From Gossypium raimondii (taxonomy: Eukaryota; Streptophyta; Magnoliopsida; Malvales; Malvaceae), in the NCBI RefSeq assembly GCF_025698545.1, contig NC_068569.1, positions 2,728,001 to 2,792,000 on the forward strand: a DNA stretch of 64,000 bases, read 5' to 3'. Within the stretch, counting starts at the first letter, position 1, and the number at the start of each line of letters is the position of its first letter. A program made the position numbers and the translations under genes. A model generated the notes under the pieces. It was given only the letters and a program-made list of their open reading frames with translations. It was not told the DNA's origin and made no database searches. Of this stretch, positions 1 through 10,690 are shown piece by piece.

Positions 1-1
1 T

Positions 2-2425
2 TTCGCGTTTAATTTGACTGATTTCGGTGGGGTCGGGGATGGGGTCGCCGATGAAACGGCAGCGTTTGAGAGGGCTATCTTGGCGATTTCCAAGTTTGGG
101 AAGAGAGGTGGTGCGCAGCTCAATGTGCCGCCTGGGAAGTGGCTTACGGCACCGTTTAATCTTACTAGTCATATGACTTTGTTTCTAGCTGAAGATGCTG
201 AGATTCTTGGAATCCAGGTTCGTGTTCTTCATCTTCTTTTCCTTTAGAACTTAGTATCATTTAAAAATGGTAATTAAACAAGCTATGTCACACAAATTAT
301 TTAACATATTTAGTTGTTGTATAGGTTATGAATTGTGAGAGAAATTGTAGTCGTCTTCATGCATGTAAAATGGTGTTAGTGTAAGATCGATATTTCCCAT
401 TTTAATTAACTTTTGGTGGCTTCACCTTGTGGTTTGTTGTCAACAATTACAATGTCTGGTATTATAACAGGACGAGAAGCGGTGGGCTTTAATGCCTCCA
501 TTGCCTTCATATGGGTACGGAAGAGAGCATAATGGATCTCGGTATGGGAGTTTAATCCACGGCCAAAACCTCAGAGATGTTGTTATAACTGGTTAGCTTA
601 TTAAACCTGCCCCTAATAGCCTGCAATTTAGGTTTTTAAGTCATTTTGTAATATGTTCGTCTTAAGTTGCTTGAACTTGAAGTTTTTAAGTCATTTTGTA
701 AGATTTTCATCTGCATAAATCATTTGTTGCTGGCTGAGTCTAATTCTATCGTTTTGTCTTCTCAAATAACAGGGCATAATGGTACCATAAATGGACAGGG
801 TCAATCATGGTGGAAGAAGTATCGTCAAAAGCTACTCAACCACAGCAGGGGTCCACTTGTGCAGATAATGTGGTCTAGTGACATTGTAATCTCTGATATA
901 ACCTTACGCGATTCTCCCTTTTGGACTTTTCATCCATATGACTGCAAGAATGTAACAGTCAGGAATGTTACTATCCTGGCTCCCATATTTGAAGCCCCAA
1001 ATACTGATGGAATTGATCCTGGTAAGTAATCCCCAGTTATAAAACTTAAACTTTTGTCTATGAGAAATTTCGGCAGCTAAGGCTCTAGATACACATACAA
1101 GTCACTGATACAGAATTCCCCTTAATGGTGTAGTTTATGATTTGGCCAAGTTAGTTAGCAAGCTTGGTTGATAATCTATGGAATGAATGTTATTGCATAT
1201 TGAGGTACAATTTGTGGTTTGTCGGAACTGCAAAGAAGCAGGAAGCTGATAACTTAGATGTAGAATGTATAAATTAGTATTCTGAACCAAATTCTGTGAA
1301 ATGTTGGGGCAAATTACTTCGAATTTGCTTTCATTCTTTTGTCTTTTATCACCTTTCCCTTTCCCTTCCTGACGTGTACAAAGAAAATTAACATTGTGTA
1401 CACATCTCTGTAAATGGGGTGAACATCATCAAATCACCAGCCAGCTCCCGTATACACTACATTTCGGCTTGACGAGTTGCTATGGAAAAAATATATATTA
1501 ATTCATTCTGAATGTAAATAAATGCAATTCATTTATGTCGTAAACAGATTCATGTGAAGATATGGTAATAGAGGATTGCTACATAAGTGTTGGTGATGAT
1601 GCAGTTGCAATAAAGAGTGGCTGGGATCAATATGGCGTAGCTTATGGACGACCCTCGAGAAACATTCTTATCCGAAACCTTATTATCCGCTCCATGGTCA
1701 GGTGAAGGTTCTTAAATTAGATTTTCTCCATCATCATGAACATTCTACTGCCCGATTGATTACACTTTGTGTAGTTAACAATTTCGGCATTGAAAGATAG
1801 AAACAGAAGTTGGTTTTTTTATTAAACCAGTTACAATCTGTTAACTTCTTGGCTCTTCAGATTCTAACTAAAATCTGCCTTGGCTAAACCATGCAACAGT
1901 GCCGGCATATCAATAGGCAGTGAGATGTCTGGTGGGGTATCTAATGTGACTGTGGAAAATGTCCTTGTCTGGAGTTCTAGGCGTGCAGTTCGAATCAAGA
2001 CTGCTGTTGGAAGAGGTGGTTATGTTAGAGATATAACCTATCGAAATCTTACATTTGATAATGCCCGAGTTGGAATTGTCATCAAGACAGACTACAATGA
2101 GCACCCTGACGATGACTTTGACCGAAAGGCCCTCCCAATAATAAGGGACATTAGCTTCACCGAGATACATGGTCACGGAGTTCGTGTACCTGTTAGAATA
2201 CATGGAAGCAAAGATATTCCCATCAGAAACGTGACGTTTAGGGATATATCTATTGGGATAACATATAAGAAGAAGCATATATTCCAGTGTGCCTTCGTTG
2301 AAGGCCGTGTAATAGGGACCATCTTCCCTGCTCCTTGTGAAAACCTTGATAGATACGATGAGGAAGAAAGACTCGTAAAGCTCTCTGCGGCCCAGAATGT
2401 AACAGATATAGATTATGACATATGA
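2..2425 (+). CDS. GH28 polygalacturonase-like protein, 5' end outside window
   Basis: Five exons join in frame: 2-217, 471-591, 773-1021, 1548-1701 and 1900-2425 (TGA), giving 421 residues. All introns have GT..AG borders. Family members usually have about 450-490 residues, so the signal peptide and start lie before the window. The first visible residues (DFGGVGDGVADET) are the usual entry to the GH28 beta-helix. Exons 3 and 4 hold NTDGIDP and GDDAVAIKSG, the catalytic Asp motifs, and exon 5 holds the RIK motif of the substrate groove. At the exon 4/5 join the protein reads SMVSAGISIGSEMSGG, where classical endo-polygalacturonases have a GHG motif, so the His is absent as in the plant 'probable polygalacturonase' clade. 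The family hydrolyses or trims homogalacturonan in the cell wall. Activity of this clade member is inferred. A frame-compatible pseudogene is unlikely because no stop or frameshift is seen. Confidence 0.93.
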
Positions 2426-2829
2426 GAAAGCAGGTGTTCACCATCAGCCAGCCATTCTTTCCGGGATAAAAAACGCTGTAAGTCTGTTTGTAAACGATAA
2501 TTTTGCAAAACGATGGTGGAGAAGAAGAGTAAGCATGTTTTATTTCTTTCCATGCCGTTTTTGGCTCCACTTTTATAACTTCTTTTTGATTCACTGAGTT
2601 GTGTACAGAAATTTTCTAGTAGTTATATATATTTCCCTCAGCTTACTAAAATTCAAGTCATAGTATGCCTTTCTTATGTAAATTGGTAAGTAGTACTTTC
2701 AAGTTCAACGCTCAACAAAAATTCAGTTTGCAATTTGATATAGGGATAACGTAACTTTTTACTCTTTTTCTTTTTCTTTTTTGGTACATAGGAGTGGTCC
2801 AAGACCGTTTTAATGAATAACAAGCCTAG
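2426..2829. other. 3' flank of the GH28 gene
   Basis: Probably 3' UTR and the downstream spacer. It is AT-rich with T-rich runs near 2760. The reading frames here overlap the end of the GH28 gene or are short, and I see no gene. Confidence 0.4.
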
Positions 2830-3262
2830 ACCTAGTTACATCAATCATGCCTCCTGAATAATCCTTGGTACGGTGAATTAATTTAGTGACGTCAAAATGC
2901 CCTTGAAATGCCCTACTTGTCAAAAAATCCGCACACATATTAGCTTCACGATAAATATAAACAAGACTATAATTTTAATTGTGGCGAAACAGCGCTTTAC
3001 AATTCTGGATCACAAAGAAGAAAGAATCATGTTGTTGCAAGGAGTTCAAAGAGTTCAAAATCTTATTAACAGCCACAAGCGAGTCTGACTCGATAACAAG
3101 ATTTCTTTTGTCATGTTTTCAAGCCAGATGAAGACCATTATAAAAAGCATAAAGCTCAGCTTTGGTGATGTGCACATGTCCCAGTAAAGCCAAATAGCCA
3201 AGTACCATCAGTGTCATGACATAAACCACCCATAGCGAGATTTCAAAGATTCAAAGTATCCA
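2830..3262 (-). pseudogene. Decayed LINE-type RNase H (RVT_3) fragment
   Basis: On the minus strand a reading frame beginning near 3235 gives GLCHDTDGTWLFGFTG. It shifts frame near 3180 and continues as KAELYAFYNGLHLA, then (after a stop) IESDSLVAVNKIL, and finally YREANMCADFL near 2920. This order (G-x-W-L-x-G-F, A-E-L-x-A, E-x-D-S, R-E-x-N-x-x-A-D) is that of the plant non-LTR retrotransposon RNase H-like domain. At least two stops and one frameshift show that it is dead. No reverse transcriptase or endonuclease domain is nearby, so this is a 3' remnant of an insertion. Confidence 0.75.
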
Positions 3263-4374
3263 TAGTATTCGCGTACATTTAGACTCTTGTCCTTGCCTGA
3301 ACTTGAAAATCGTTATTCATTTAAGTTTATTATATTAATAAAATCTTTTAATTATTTATTTAATTATTTTTAATCGAATTGATTGGATGATAATCTAACT
3401 TGTTTAACCATAAATTTAATTATTAAAAGATTCAACATCATCCAGCTTTTAGAATTTTCAAGACTTAAACATTGGGAGTGTTTTCTCCCGATAAGCAGTA
3501 ATGGGGTAATTTAGCTAGTGTGGTAGACATATAAACGCAACTGTTTGGAGAACAAGACACACTATATATTATAATACAACTTTAAGGAACGTAGGTTTGG
3601 GTAAGGGGCCATTGAGCTGCCCATACCATACCAAAACCATTTTACATTTTCTAAATCCACGATTTTATTTTATTAAAAGCACAGGGTAAATTATCTTTTA
3701 TTATTTATTTATATATGAAAGGAAGGTCCAACGACTTCCTTTCTTTTTAAATATGTTTTTACATTAATAATATGTAATTATTAAATAAATTTAATAGAAT
3801 TAAGTTCAATAGTTGAATTTAAATTTTATATTCAAAAATTTTTAAAATAAAAAGTAAATAAATTATATTCCAAATGTAGCTTTCAAATTTTAGATAAATA
3901 AATAATGACCACAACCCACTAATTGTATAGTAATTTAAGAAACAAGGTTTGATATTTTTATGTTTCTGCAATAACGTGGTAGTTTATTGGGTGCATGCAA
4001 TTCCAATTCTTCGGTGGTTTAGCAATAGCAAACACAATCATTTCATGTTAATAATATAGTAAATGTGCACTACAAGTTGTTTAATTGAATAAGGGTAAAT
4101 ATAATAAGCTCAAGGGCAACCCCCAAAAGCAAATCAACAAGTTGAATGTTTATCAACCATTATAATCTTTACTATTTACGAACTACAATCATGCATTTAT
4201 TTTTTGAAATGTCCTACACTATCTTATCTTTATTTTATTTTTTATATTTTTTATTTGAAATTTCAAATGGAGAATATATTTAAAAACATAGTAAATTAAC
4301 AATATTATATATGCATATTCACTCATTTGCAATCATGTTATTGACACAAATGCGATGTGACTAAATAACATTAA
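3263..4374. other. AT-rich intergenic stretch, nothing recognised
   Basis: Long A/T runs with no sustained reading frame on either strand. I see no terminal repeats or RNA gene. Confidence 0.5.
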
Positions 4375-4530
4375 TGGTCGATTGAGTATTACCTTGATTG
4401 GCATAAGTATTGTTGTTAGTGTAAGTGGACATAAGTTTGAGTGAGCTGAAGCATATTATTCTCTTAAGGGTTGGGAAGGAGGTATAAGTAGCTCTAAAAC
4501 AGATATGATAAAAACTAATAAATCTCTCAT
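4375..4530 (+). repeat. Probable SINE remnant (same family as 10560 and 38480)
   Basis: It follows the plan of the copy at 10560-10690: a degenerate tRNA-like left part, then TAAGTTTGAGTG as a box B-like core near 4430. A right part has a GGGTTGGGA-like run and 'tagctctaaaa' before an A-rich end. It is much decayed and was recognised mainly by comparison with the other two copies. Confidence 0.4.
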
Positions 4531-6513
4531 GATCCAATGGCTTGCTTGTATACAACATTGATTTGGCAATCCAAATTGGGGGGAGGGGGGTTTATCTGTG
4601 TAATGGCCTAAATTCAAAGGTTATCGGAACAGTGGTTTCGTAGCCACAAATCCAATTTAAAGATAAATTTATTTTAATATTTTTGCATGAATATTGATAT
4701 GGTAGGAAAATCGTATGAAAATATAGATAGAAGAATTTTACCGATTTAGTGGTTAGTTAGAAAAAGAAATTATTGAAGAAATTAGGTAAAAACAATGTAT
4801 CGAGACCTCGATCTCGTAAAACCGAGTCAAAAATATTTTTATAAATATTTATGAAATGTTAGTAATATGGTATTAAAATTTCGTTAGAAAATTTTAATGT
4901 TTGGGTAGTCAATTAAGTGAAAATGACTAAATTGAAAAAGGTGTAAAAGTTACTAAAAGGATTAAATAGCTCAATTGTTAAATGAGGAGGGACATAAATT
5001 GAAAATAAGCCTAAAAGGAGATATTTTGGGCGGCATAAGCTGAGAAAAATTAGGAGAATTGGTGAAATAAGGGTAAAATGGGAAAATAACAAATTTTACT
5101 AACATAAAAATAGGACCAAATTGGAATATCTAGAATTCTCTTCATATTTTCTTCATTATCATCAGACAAAAAACATCCTAGGGGTTTATTCAAGCTGGTA
5201 CTTCATAATTTTTGCACCAAGTGAGTTAATCCTTGCCTTTTTCTTGTAATTTTTGTGTTTCTAAGACTTTTACAACTAGGTCCTATTACTAAATTCATTA
5301 GTTTTTGATTTCATGGATGAAATTGAAAGTCACTATGGTTGAGTGCTTTAAGTTTATGATGAAATAGCATGAAATTGAAGCTTTAATTTGTTTATGAGAT
5401 GATTTTATTAGGTAATTTCAATAGAAATTGATTTGTAGGACTTAATTGTGAAAAAGTTTGGAATTAAAGTCTAGTGCTAAAATTCTGATTTACAAAGGTT
5501 ATAAACTAGTTTAAAGTGTTAATTGAGAAAACTCAGCTCAATCGAGAGGTTAATTGAGCAGGGATGAAATTATCATTTATTGAAAGCTTAGGGGAAAAAT
5601 GGTAATTAACATCATGCACTAAAACAGTTTTAGACAACAGTAGTAGGATAACTTTGAAAAATCACCAAAAATTATAGAAATTGAATTAGAGGATGTATAA
5701 AATATGAAATTAAAGCTTATTGAGTTTAGTTTCTTATAAAAGAAACGATGTAAGCAATGGAATTGTAAATCATGAGATAATAGATTTTGTGAGACAAGAT
5801 CAAAATGAATTCGGGTTCCCTTGTTCTGACTTTGGAAAATCATTAAAAATTTTACAAAAATTATTATGAGTTATAATTTATATGCTTAGAATCCTTAATG
5901 AGCCCATTTTCAGAAAAAACAAACAGAAACATCATCTAAATTCTATACAATAGGATAATTAATTTTTAGTGAAGAGGGGTTGGAACTGTCAAACAGTGAA
6001 ATAAGGGAACTTTAAAGAATAAACTGTACTTATTGGCTAAACCAAAAATTCTAAAAATTTTATGGTAAGAAGATATGCGAGTCTAGTTTTGGGAAAAATT
6101 AGCGGATCTTAATTTGGGACTTTGAATGCACTATAAATAATAATGAAATTATAGAGAATGTTACATATGAACATGAAATGTATTAGATTAATGATTAAAT
6201 TTATTTATTTAGATCCAAAAAATTCAAATACGAAGCTAGATCAAGGAAAAGAAAAAGTTCACGATTAGTAGATTTTTTGTTTACGAACAAGTATCGAGGT
6301 AAGTTCGTGTAACTTGAATTATATTCTTAAATACTTGAAATGTTTGTTATTGATGTGAATATGATTTGAATGTTCATTGTGTGAAAATTGATGAAACATT
6401 AATATATTTGATAAAAAGGGAAAAGATATCCCGGTTGAATGCAATGAAAATTCGATGGATCTCTGAAAAGGAATTGACGGTAAAAAGGATCTAGCCCGGA
6501 CGGGTGATCCTAT

Positions 6514-7149
6514 TGTCACGGGCCAAAGTGCAAAGCTCGTGACCATGGCACAAGAAGCGCCCCATAGAGGTCTATCGATTAGATGGGGAACATTTAGCCC
6601 ATAAGAACTGGCCCAATTCAGAGAACTATTGAAGAAGCGTGTCAGATTGAAGCCTAGTTGGCCCGATGATGAAGACATGGCAACTTAGGCTAATTTTGGT
6701 AACTAATCTTAGAAGATAGAGAGAATCATATCTTGTAAAGATTAGATTAGATTTGATATGGGAAATCTTGTAAATCCCTAAAATCAAGGGATATAGTGAA
6801 TCTCGTCCGTCGATGTAAATGTATCTTGACCGTCGGTTTTGGGGGAGCTCAACTATAAATAGAGAGCCTCCCCCTCATTTGTACTCATCCATTGTAAGGT
6901 AAATTCTTAAGAGTAATAGAATTCCTTGAGCATTTACTCAAACACTTTGTGTGTATTCTTTCTTTGGTTTTTCTGTTGTTCTTTTGTAGCTTCTTTTGGC
7001 ACAATCGCTTCCGCTATACAAATTGGTGCCTTGGAGAAGTTCTAAGGAATCCTCACTTTTGGGCGTAAAGGCTGACTTAGGCGAGTTTGGAGCAAACGGA
7101 TTACCTAAGGCCACACGGTTTGCAAGACGAAAGGTCTAGCCCCGTGACA
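6514..7149 (+). mobile_element. 636-bp LTR-like element with CTAT target duplication
   Basis: It begins TGTCACGGG and ends CCCGTGACA, inverted termini of 9 bp inside a TG..CA frame. It is flanked by CTAT at 6510-6513 and 7150-7153. A TATA box (CTATAAATAGAG near 6855) is followed by a C-rich tract and a T-rich zone, as in the U3-R-U5 layout of an LTR. It interrupts the longer LTR around it, so it inserted later. Best reading: a solo LTR. A short non-autonomous retroelement is the alternative. Its two ends recur fused together at 13716-13749. Confidence 0.75.
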
Positions 7150-7188
7150 CTATCCTGATATAGCCCTCCAGAAGAATATGTGGAAAAT

Positions 7189-7362
7189 GGATTTATCCCG
7201 GACGGGTAATCTGAATTAGCGTCTGAATTTAGCCTAGACTGGTAATTCAAATCCAAGCTCATTAGAGTAATTGTCGTTGCAGGGGATTTAGTCTGGACTG
7301 GTAATCCCGACAATACTCTATGAGTTTATAATTACAGGGGATTTAGCCTAGACAGGTAATCC
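7189..7362 (+). repeat. Diverged interspersed 25-bp motif inside the LTR
   Basis: Variants of GGATTTAGCCTGGACTGGTA followed by ATCCCG occur near 7189, 7226, 7286 and 7337. A fifth lies before the nested element near 6486. They are spaced irregularly and differ by several bases each. Such short repeats are probably LTR regulatory sequence. Confidence 0.7.
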
Positions 7363-7910
7363 CGTTGTAAGGATGAGGTTCGCGAGAGTGTGCTCTCTGG
7401 AATGGAAATGTGCGCACATTAATATGAATTGACGGACCCGGATTTGTACACTAAAGTGTACCCCTGAAAATCCATCGAAATTTCAAGAAGTTCAACGGGA
7501 TAAATATGGAAAAATAACAAGGGAATGAAAATCGTGGTATTGATGAGCTCATCAATCGTGATATATATATTATTGATACATGGAATTATTGAACTAACTT
7601 AAATATTGAGTTTGTGCATGTTAGGGGAATAATGTATTGAATGGATGTATGAATGTTTACTGCATTGTATTGAAAATATTAGGTAAGTATAATTCTTATT
7701 ACATGAGCTTACTAAGCACAAAGTGCTTACCCTGTTTCCTTTTCCCCTGTTTTGTAGTGTTAAGAGCTCAGAGGTCGGATTTGGTCGAAGACGCATCACA
7801 CTATCAACCTCAAGATCTCGGTATACAAAGAAACTTTATTTTGGAAATCAATGGCATGTATAAGCTAGTAAAGTAAATGTTAATGTGAAATGAATGTATG
7901 GTTAGCCAAA

Positions 7911-8264
7911 ATGAAACCTAACGACGATTGAAATTCTAAATTTCGTTTTTTTTAATATTCAAATTTTAAATTTTAAATTCCGAAACATAAAAATAAATTA
8001 AATAAATTATTAAAAATTATCGATGGACAATGTCAATCGATTTGTTGATTTAATTAATTACAATGATTTATTTTAGCTTAGCATTGAAGATTCAAGATTA
8101 TATAATTAAAAGAAATTTGGGTTTTATAGGCAACTATTAAAGACAATAATTTTCATCAAAAAATTTTTAAAATAATTTCAAAACATCAAAATAAATTAAA
8201 TAAATTGTTAAAAAAAAATTTTCCATTGATAATATCAACCAATTTGTTACTATGATTTTGAATC
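7911..8264. repeat. AT-rich spacer with a diverged direct repeat
   Basis: A block near 7985-8050 ('aaataaattaaataaatt', then an 'aatgtcaatcgatttgtt' segment) recurs in diverged form at 8180-8250. No gene is seen. Confidence 0.4.
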
Positions 8265-8267
8265 TTA

Positions 8268-9355
8268 GGCTCCGTTTGTTTCACTGAAAATAGTTTCTGG
8301 AAAATGATTTTTGGAAAATGACTTACTTTTCTGGAAAAGCTAATATTTTCTTGTGTTTGGATGAATCTGTATAAAATATTTTCTGGTGTTTAAATGAATC
8401 TGTGTAAAACATTTGCTTTTGTTTTATAAAAGTCGTTTTCAATTAAACAAACATACATTTGAGATTTTTTTTTATTTTTTCATTGTTTAAGCGAGTTTAT
8501 TTTATATCTATAATTTTATATTTTACATTGTTTTTACATATATTAAAAATATTTTGTTAAATTTAGGTTCATTGCAACGATTATTTTTAGTTACATGACT
8601 ACCAACTGAGTATTTTTTATTTAAAAATATGATTTCAACAAAATTGACAAAAAATCAACAATATCGTGATTGGACTTGATTTTCAAATCTGGAAAGTAGA
8701 GGACTAAATTCTTGAAAATAAAAGTACAGAACTAAATTGCAAATTTGTTAAGAGTATATAAACTTATGACATATTTTAACATTTATACTACAAAATATTT
8801 ATTATTAATATATTTATAATTGTAATAAATATTTAGTATTAAAATATTAATATTGATATCTTCAATAATATGTGAATAATATTATTTAAAATTATTATTT
8901 TTAAATTTACTATTAAAATAAAATTTAAATATTAAATATTAAATAATTTATTAAAAATAATAAATTATATTAATAATTTATTATATGACTAAATATAAAT
9001 AATTAAATACGTATGTTTAATAATATTAAAATATAATATTTTAAATATTTTTAAAAATAAAAATAAAATTTATTATCGATATAATAATATTAAACTTGAT
9101 TTAAGTTAATTTTTATATAAAAGTAAAATTATCTATTGAGGAGCTCTTTTCCAGAAAATAACTCTATTGAGGAGCTCTTTTCCAGAAAATAACTTACGCT
9201 TTTTAAAAGGGTAAGTCATTTTACAAGGAAAAAGGCTCATTTTCCGTTGACCTGTAAGTCATTTTCCGTTGACCAAGCTGTTTTCTGTGAAACAAACACA
9301 GGAGAATGCAAAAAATATTTTCCGTAAAACCTTTTACATGTAAACAAACGAACCC
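8268..9355. mobile_element. Non-autonomous inverted-terminus DNA element, TTA-flanked
   Basis: The left end GGCTCCGTTTGTTT pairs with the right end, whose reverse complement is GGGTTCGTTTGTTT. TTA lies on both sides (8265-8267 and 9356-9358). Inverted subterminal blocks such as 'ttttctggaaaa' continue the match inward. TTA duplications with such ends fit PIF/Harbinger-type MITEs. The core is AT-rich filler with no transposase frame. Confidence 0.65.
9132..9193 (+). repeat. Perfect 31-bp tandem duplication
   Basis: Two identical 31-bp units (9132-9162 and 9163-9193), each starting TCTATTGAGGAGCTC, lie in the right subterminal part of the TTA-flanked element. Their identity suggests a recent slippage or repair event. 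Confidence 0.9.
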
Positions 9356-9358
9356 TTA

Positions 9359-10559
9359 ATATTTCAAAATTTATATTTCAAAACCCAAATTTAGAATTTT
9401 CGACAATAGGATAAACAAGTACAAATTGACAAATTTTGTGTATTATTTTAGCTTCTACCATTTTTTACTGTAATCATTGATATTTTTACCCCAAACAACA
9501 CTTAAAAAATATTTTTTGAGTGACCAAAATGAAAGTGTAAATATAATGACATGTATAGTTAACCACCATTAGAGATTTAACGCTTGAGTGACTAAGGTAA
9601 AAGCGCCCTAAAAGTTGGGTGACCAATTAGGTAGTTTACCATTTTAAAAAAGAAACTTTGCTAACGTTCTCCAAACAATGATTCAACGATCAATATGATA
9701 AATTAGTGACTATTAATGAGTAAAAAAACCTTAAATTCAAGTCAAATTGATGATCAGTATCGAAAATAGAATAAGAAAGATGTTTGGATTTTAGTTTGCA
9801 GATTTGTAACATTAAAAGTTATTTCATGAAAAAAAATTTAAAAAAAAAGAATGAGACTTTCCGATTGATGTAGATAGTGCAATTAAAGAAGTTATACAAC
9901 AATAATTTTAAGAGTCTAATGACTTAAATAAAAAAATTTTAAATAATACAGTGATCATTTTATAACTTTTTAAAATTAAATAACTAAAACATAAATTTAC
10001 TAATAACTTAATACCACGTCAATAATCATGAAGGAAAATGTGAAAAAAAAAAGAAGAAGTGTGATGGAAAAGCAAAGAGAGATAAAGAGAGCTCACGGTT
10101 TTAGCATGAGAATGGTAGTCCTTTAATGCCTCGACTCACAAAAAGAAAATAGAAAAAGGAAAAGAAAATAAAGATTCGAATTGATATGGTGCGGTAATTT
10201 CCTGAAATGAAAGGGGTGTTTAATGAGTATGCTTAACACACGTGTAACTTTAATATTGGATTTTGAGGCGGTGTGCAGTGCATTGTGCACCCACCACCAA
10301 CTTATCTTTTCCCCCTCTCCGCGTTTCCCACGCGAGTTTGACTCTTTCCCTTTTTATTTTTATATTTATTTCTAATAATTTATTATTTCGAAATTGTTTT
10401 ATTTATTACAACCTCCAACTTGAAAAGAAAAAGTCTAATTTTAGTCTGTTTATTATATTAAAATTAGAAATTTAATTCATAAATTTATAACTTTTATTTT
10501 TAAAGTATTATTAAGAAATTTAATTACTATAGTAAAATTAATTATATAATTAAAAGTCG
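9359..10559. other. Intergenic, nothing recognised
   Basis: AT-rich sequence with a more balanced patch at 10200-10330. The one open frame there (10263-10475) is short, ends in low-complexity residues and resembles no family I know. Confidence 0.4.
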
Positions 10560-10690
10560 ATTGAGTCTTAGCTCAGTTAATATGTGTATTATTGCCAATG
10601 TAGAAGGACGTAAGTTTGAGTGTCTTCCTATTTATGGGTTAGAGAAAGTTTATGAATACTTCTAAATACTGTATCAAAAAAATAAATATA
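10560..10690 (+). repeat. tRNA-like SINE remnant
   Basis: TTAGCTCAGTTAA (10568-10580) resembles a tRNA box A and AAGTTTGAGTG (10612-10622) a box B, about 32 bp apart. They are followed by a tail ending in 'atactgtatcaaaaaaata'. Similar modules lie at 4375 and 38480. It does not fold as an intact tRNA gene (no acceptor stem seen), so I call a tRNA-derived retroposon. Confidence 0.5.

Larger units (their letters stand above)
4599..7910 (+). mobile_element. Truncated long LTR of the TGTAACA family, with a nested element
   Basis: The left end (TGTAATGG..., then a 'cggaacagtggtttcgtagc' block near 4625) matches the left ends of the elements at 52500 and 59473. The interior at 5610-6120 is clearly homologous to 60490-60980, for example a shared 'taaagaataaactgtactt' block. 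The family's right end (...GGGTGTTACA) is not found, so the copy is truncated on the right near 7910. The end I give is approximate. It is split by the insertion at 6514-7149. It has no coding capacity, so it is an LTR-only remnant, and Gypsy or Copia membership cannot be decided from the LTR. Confidence 0.65.

Noticed and set aside
10560..10690. tRNA gene
   Set aside because: Only box-like words are present. The acceptor and anticodon stems do not form, and similar decayed copies lie elsewhere, so it is a SINE-like remnant.
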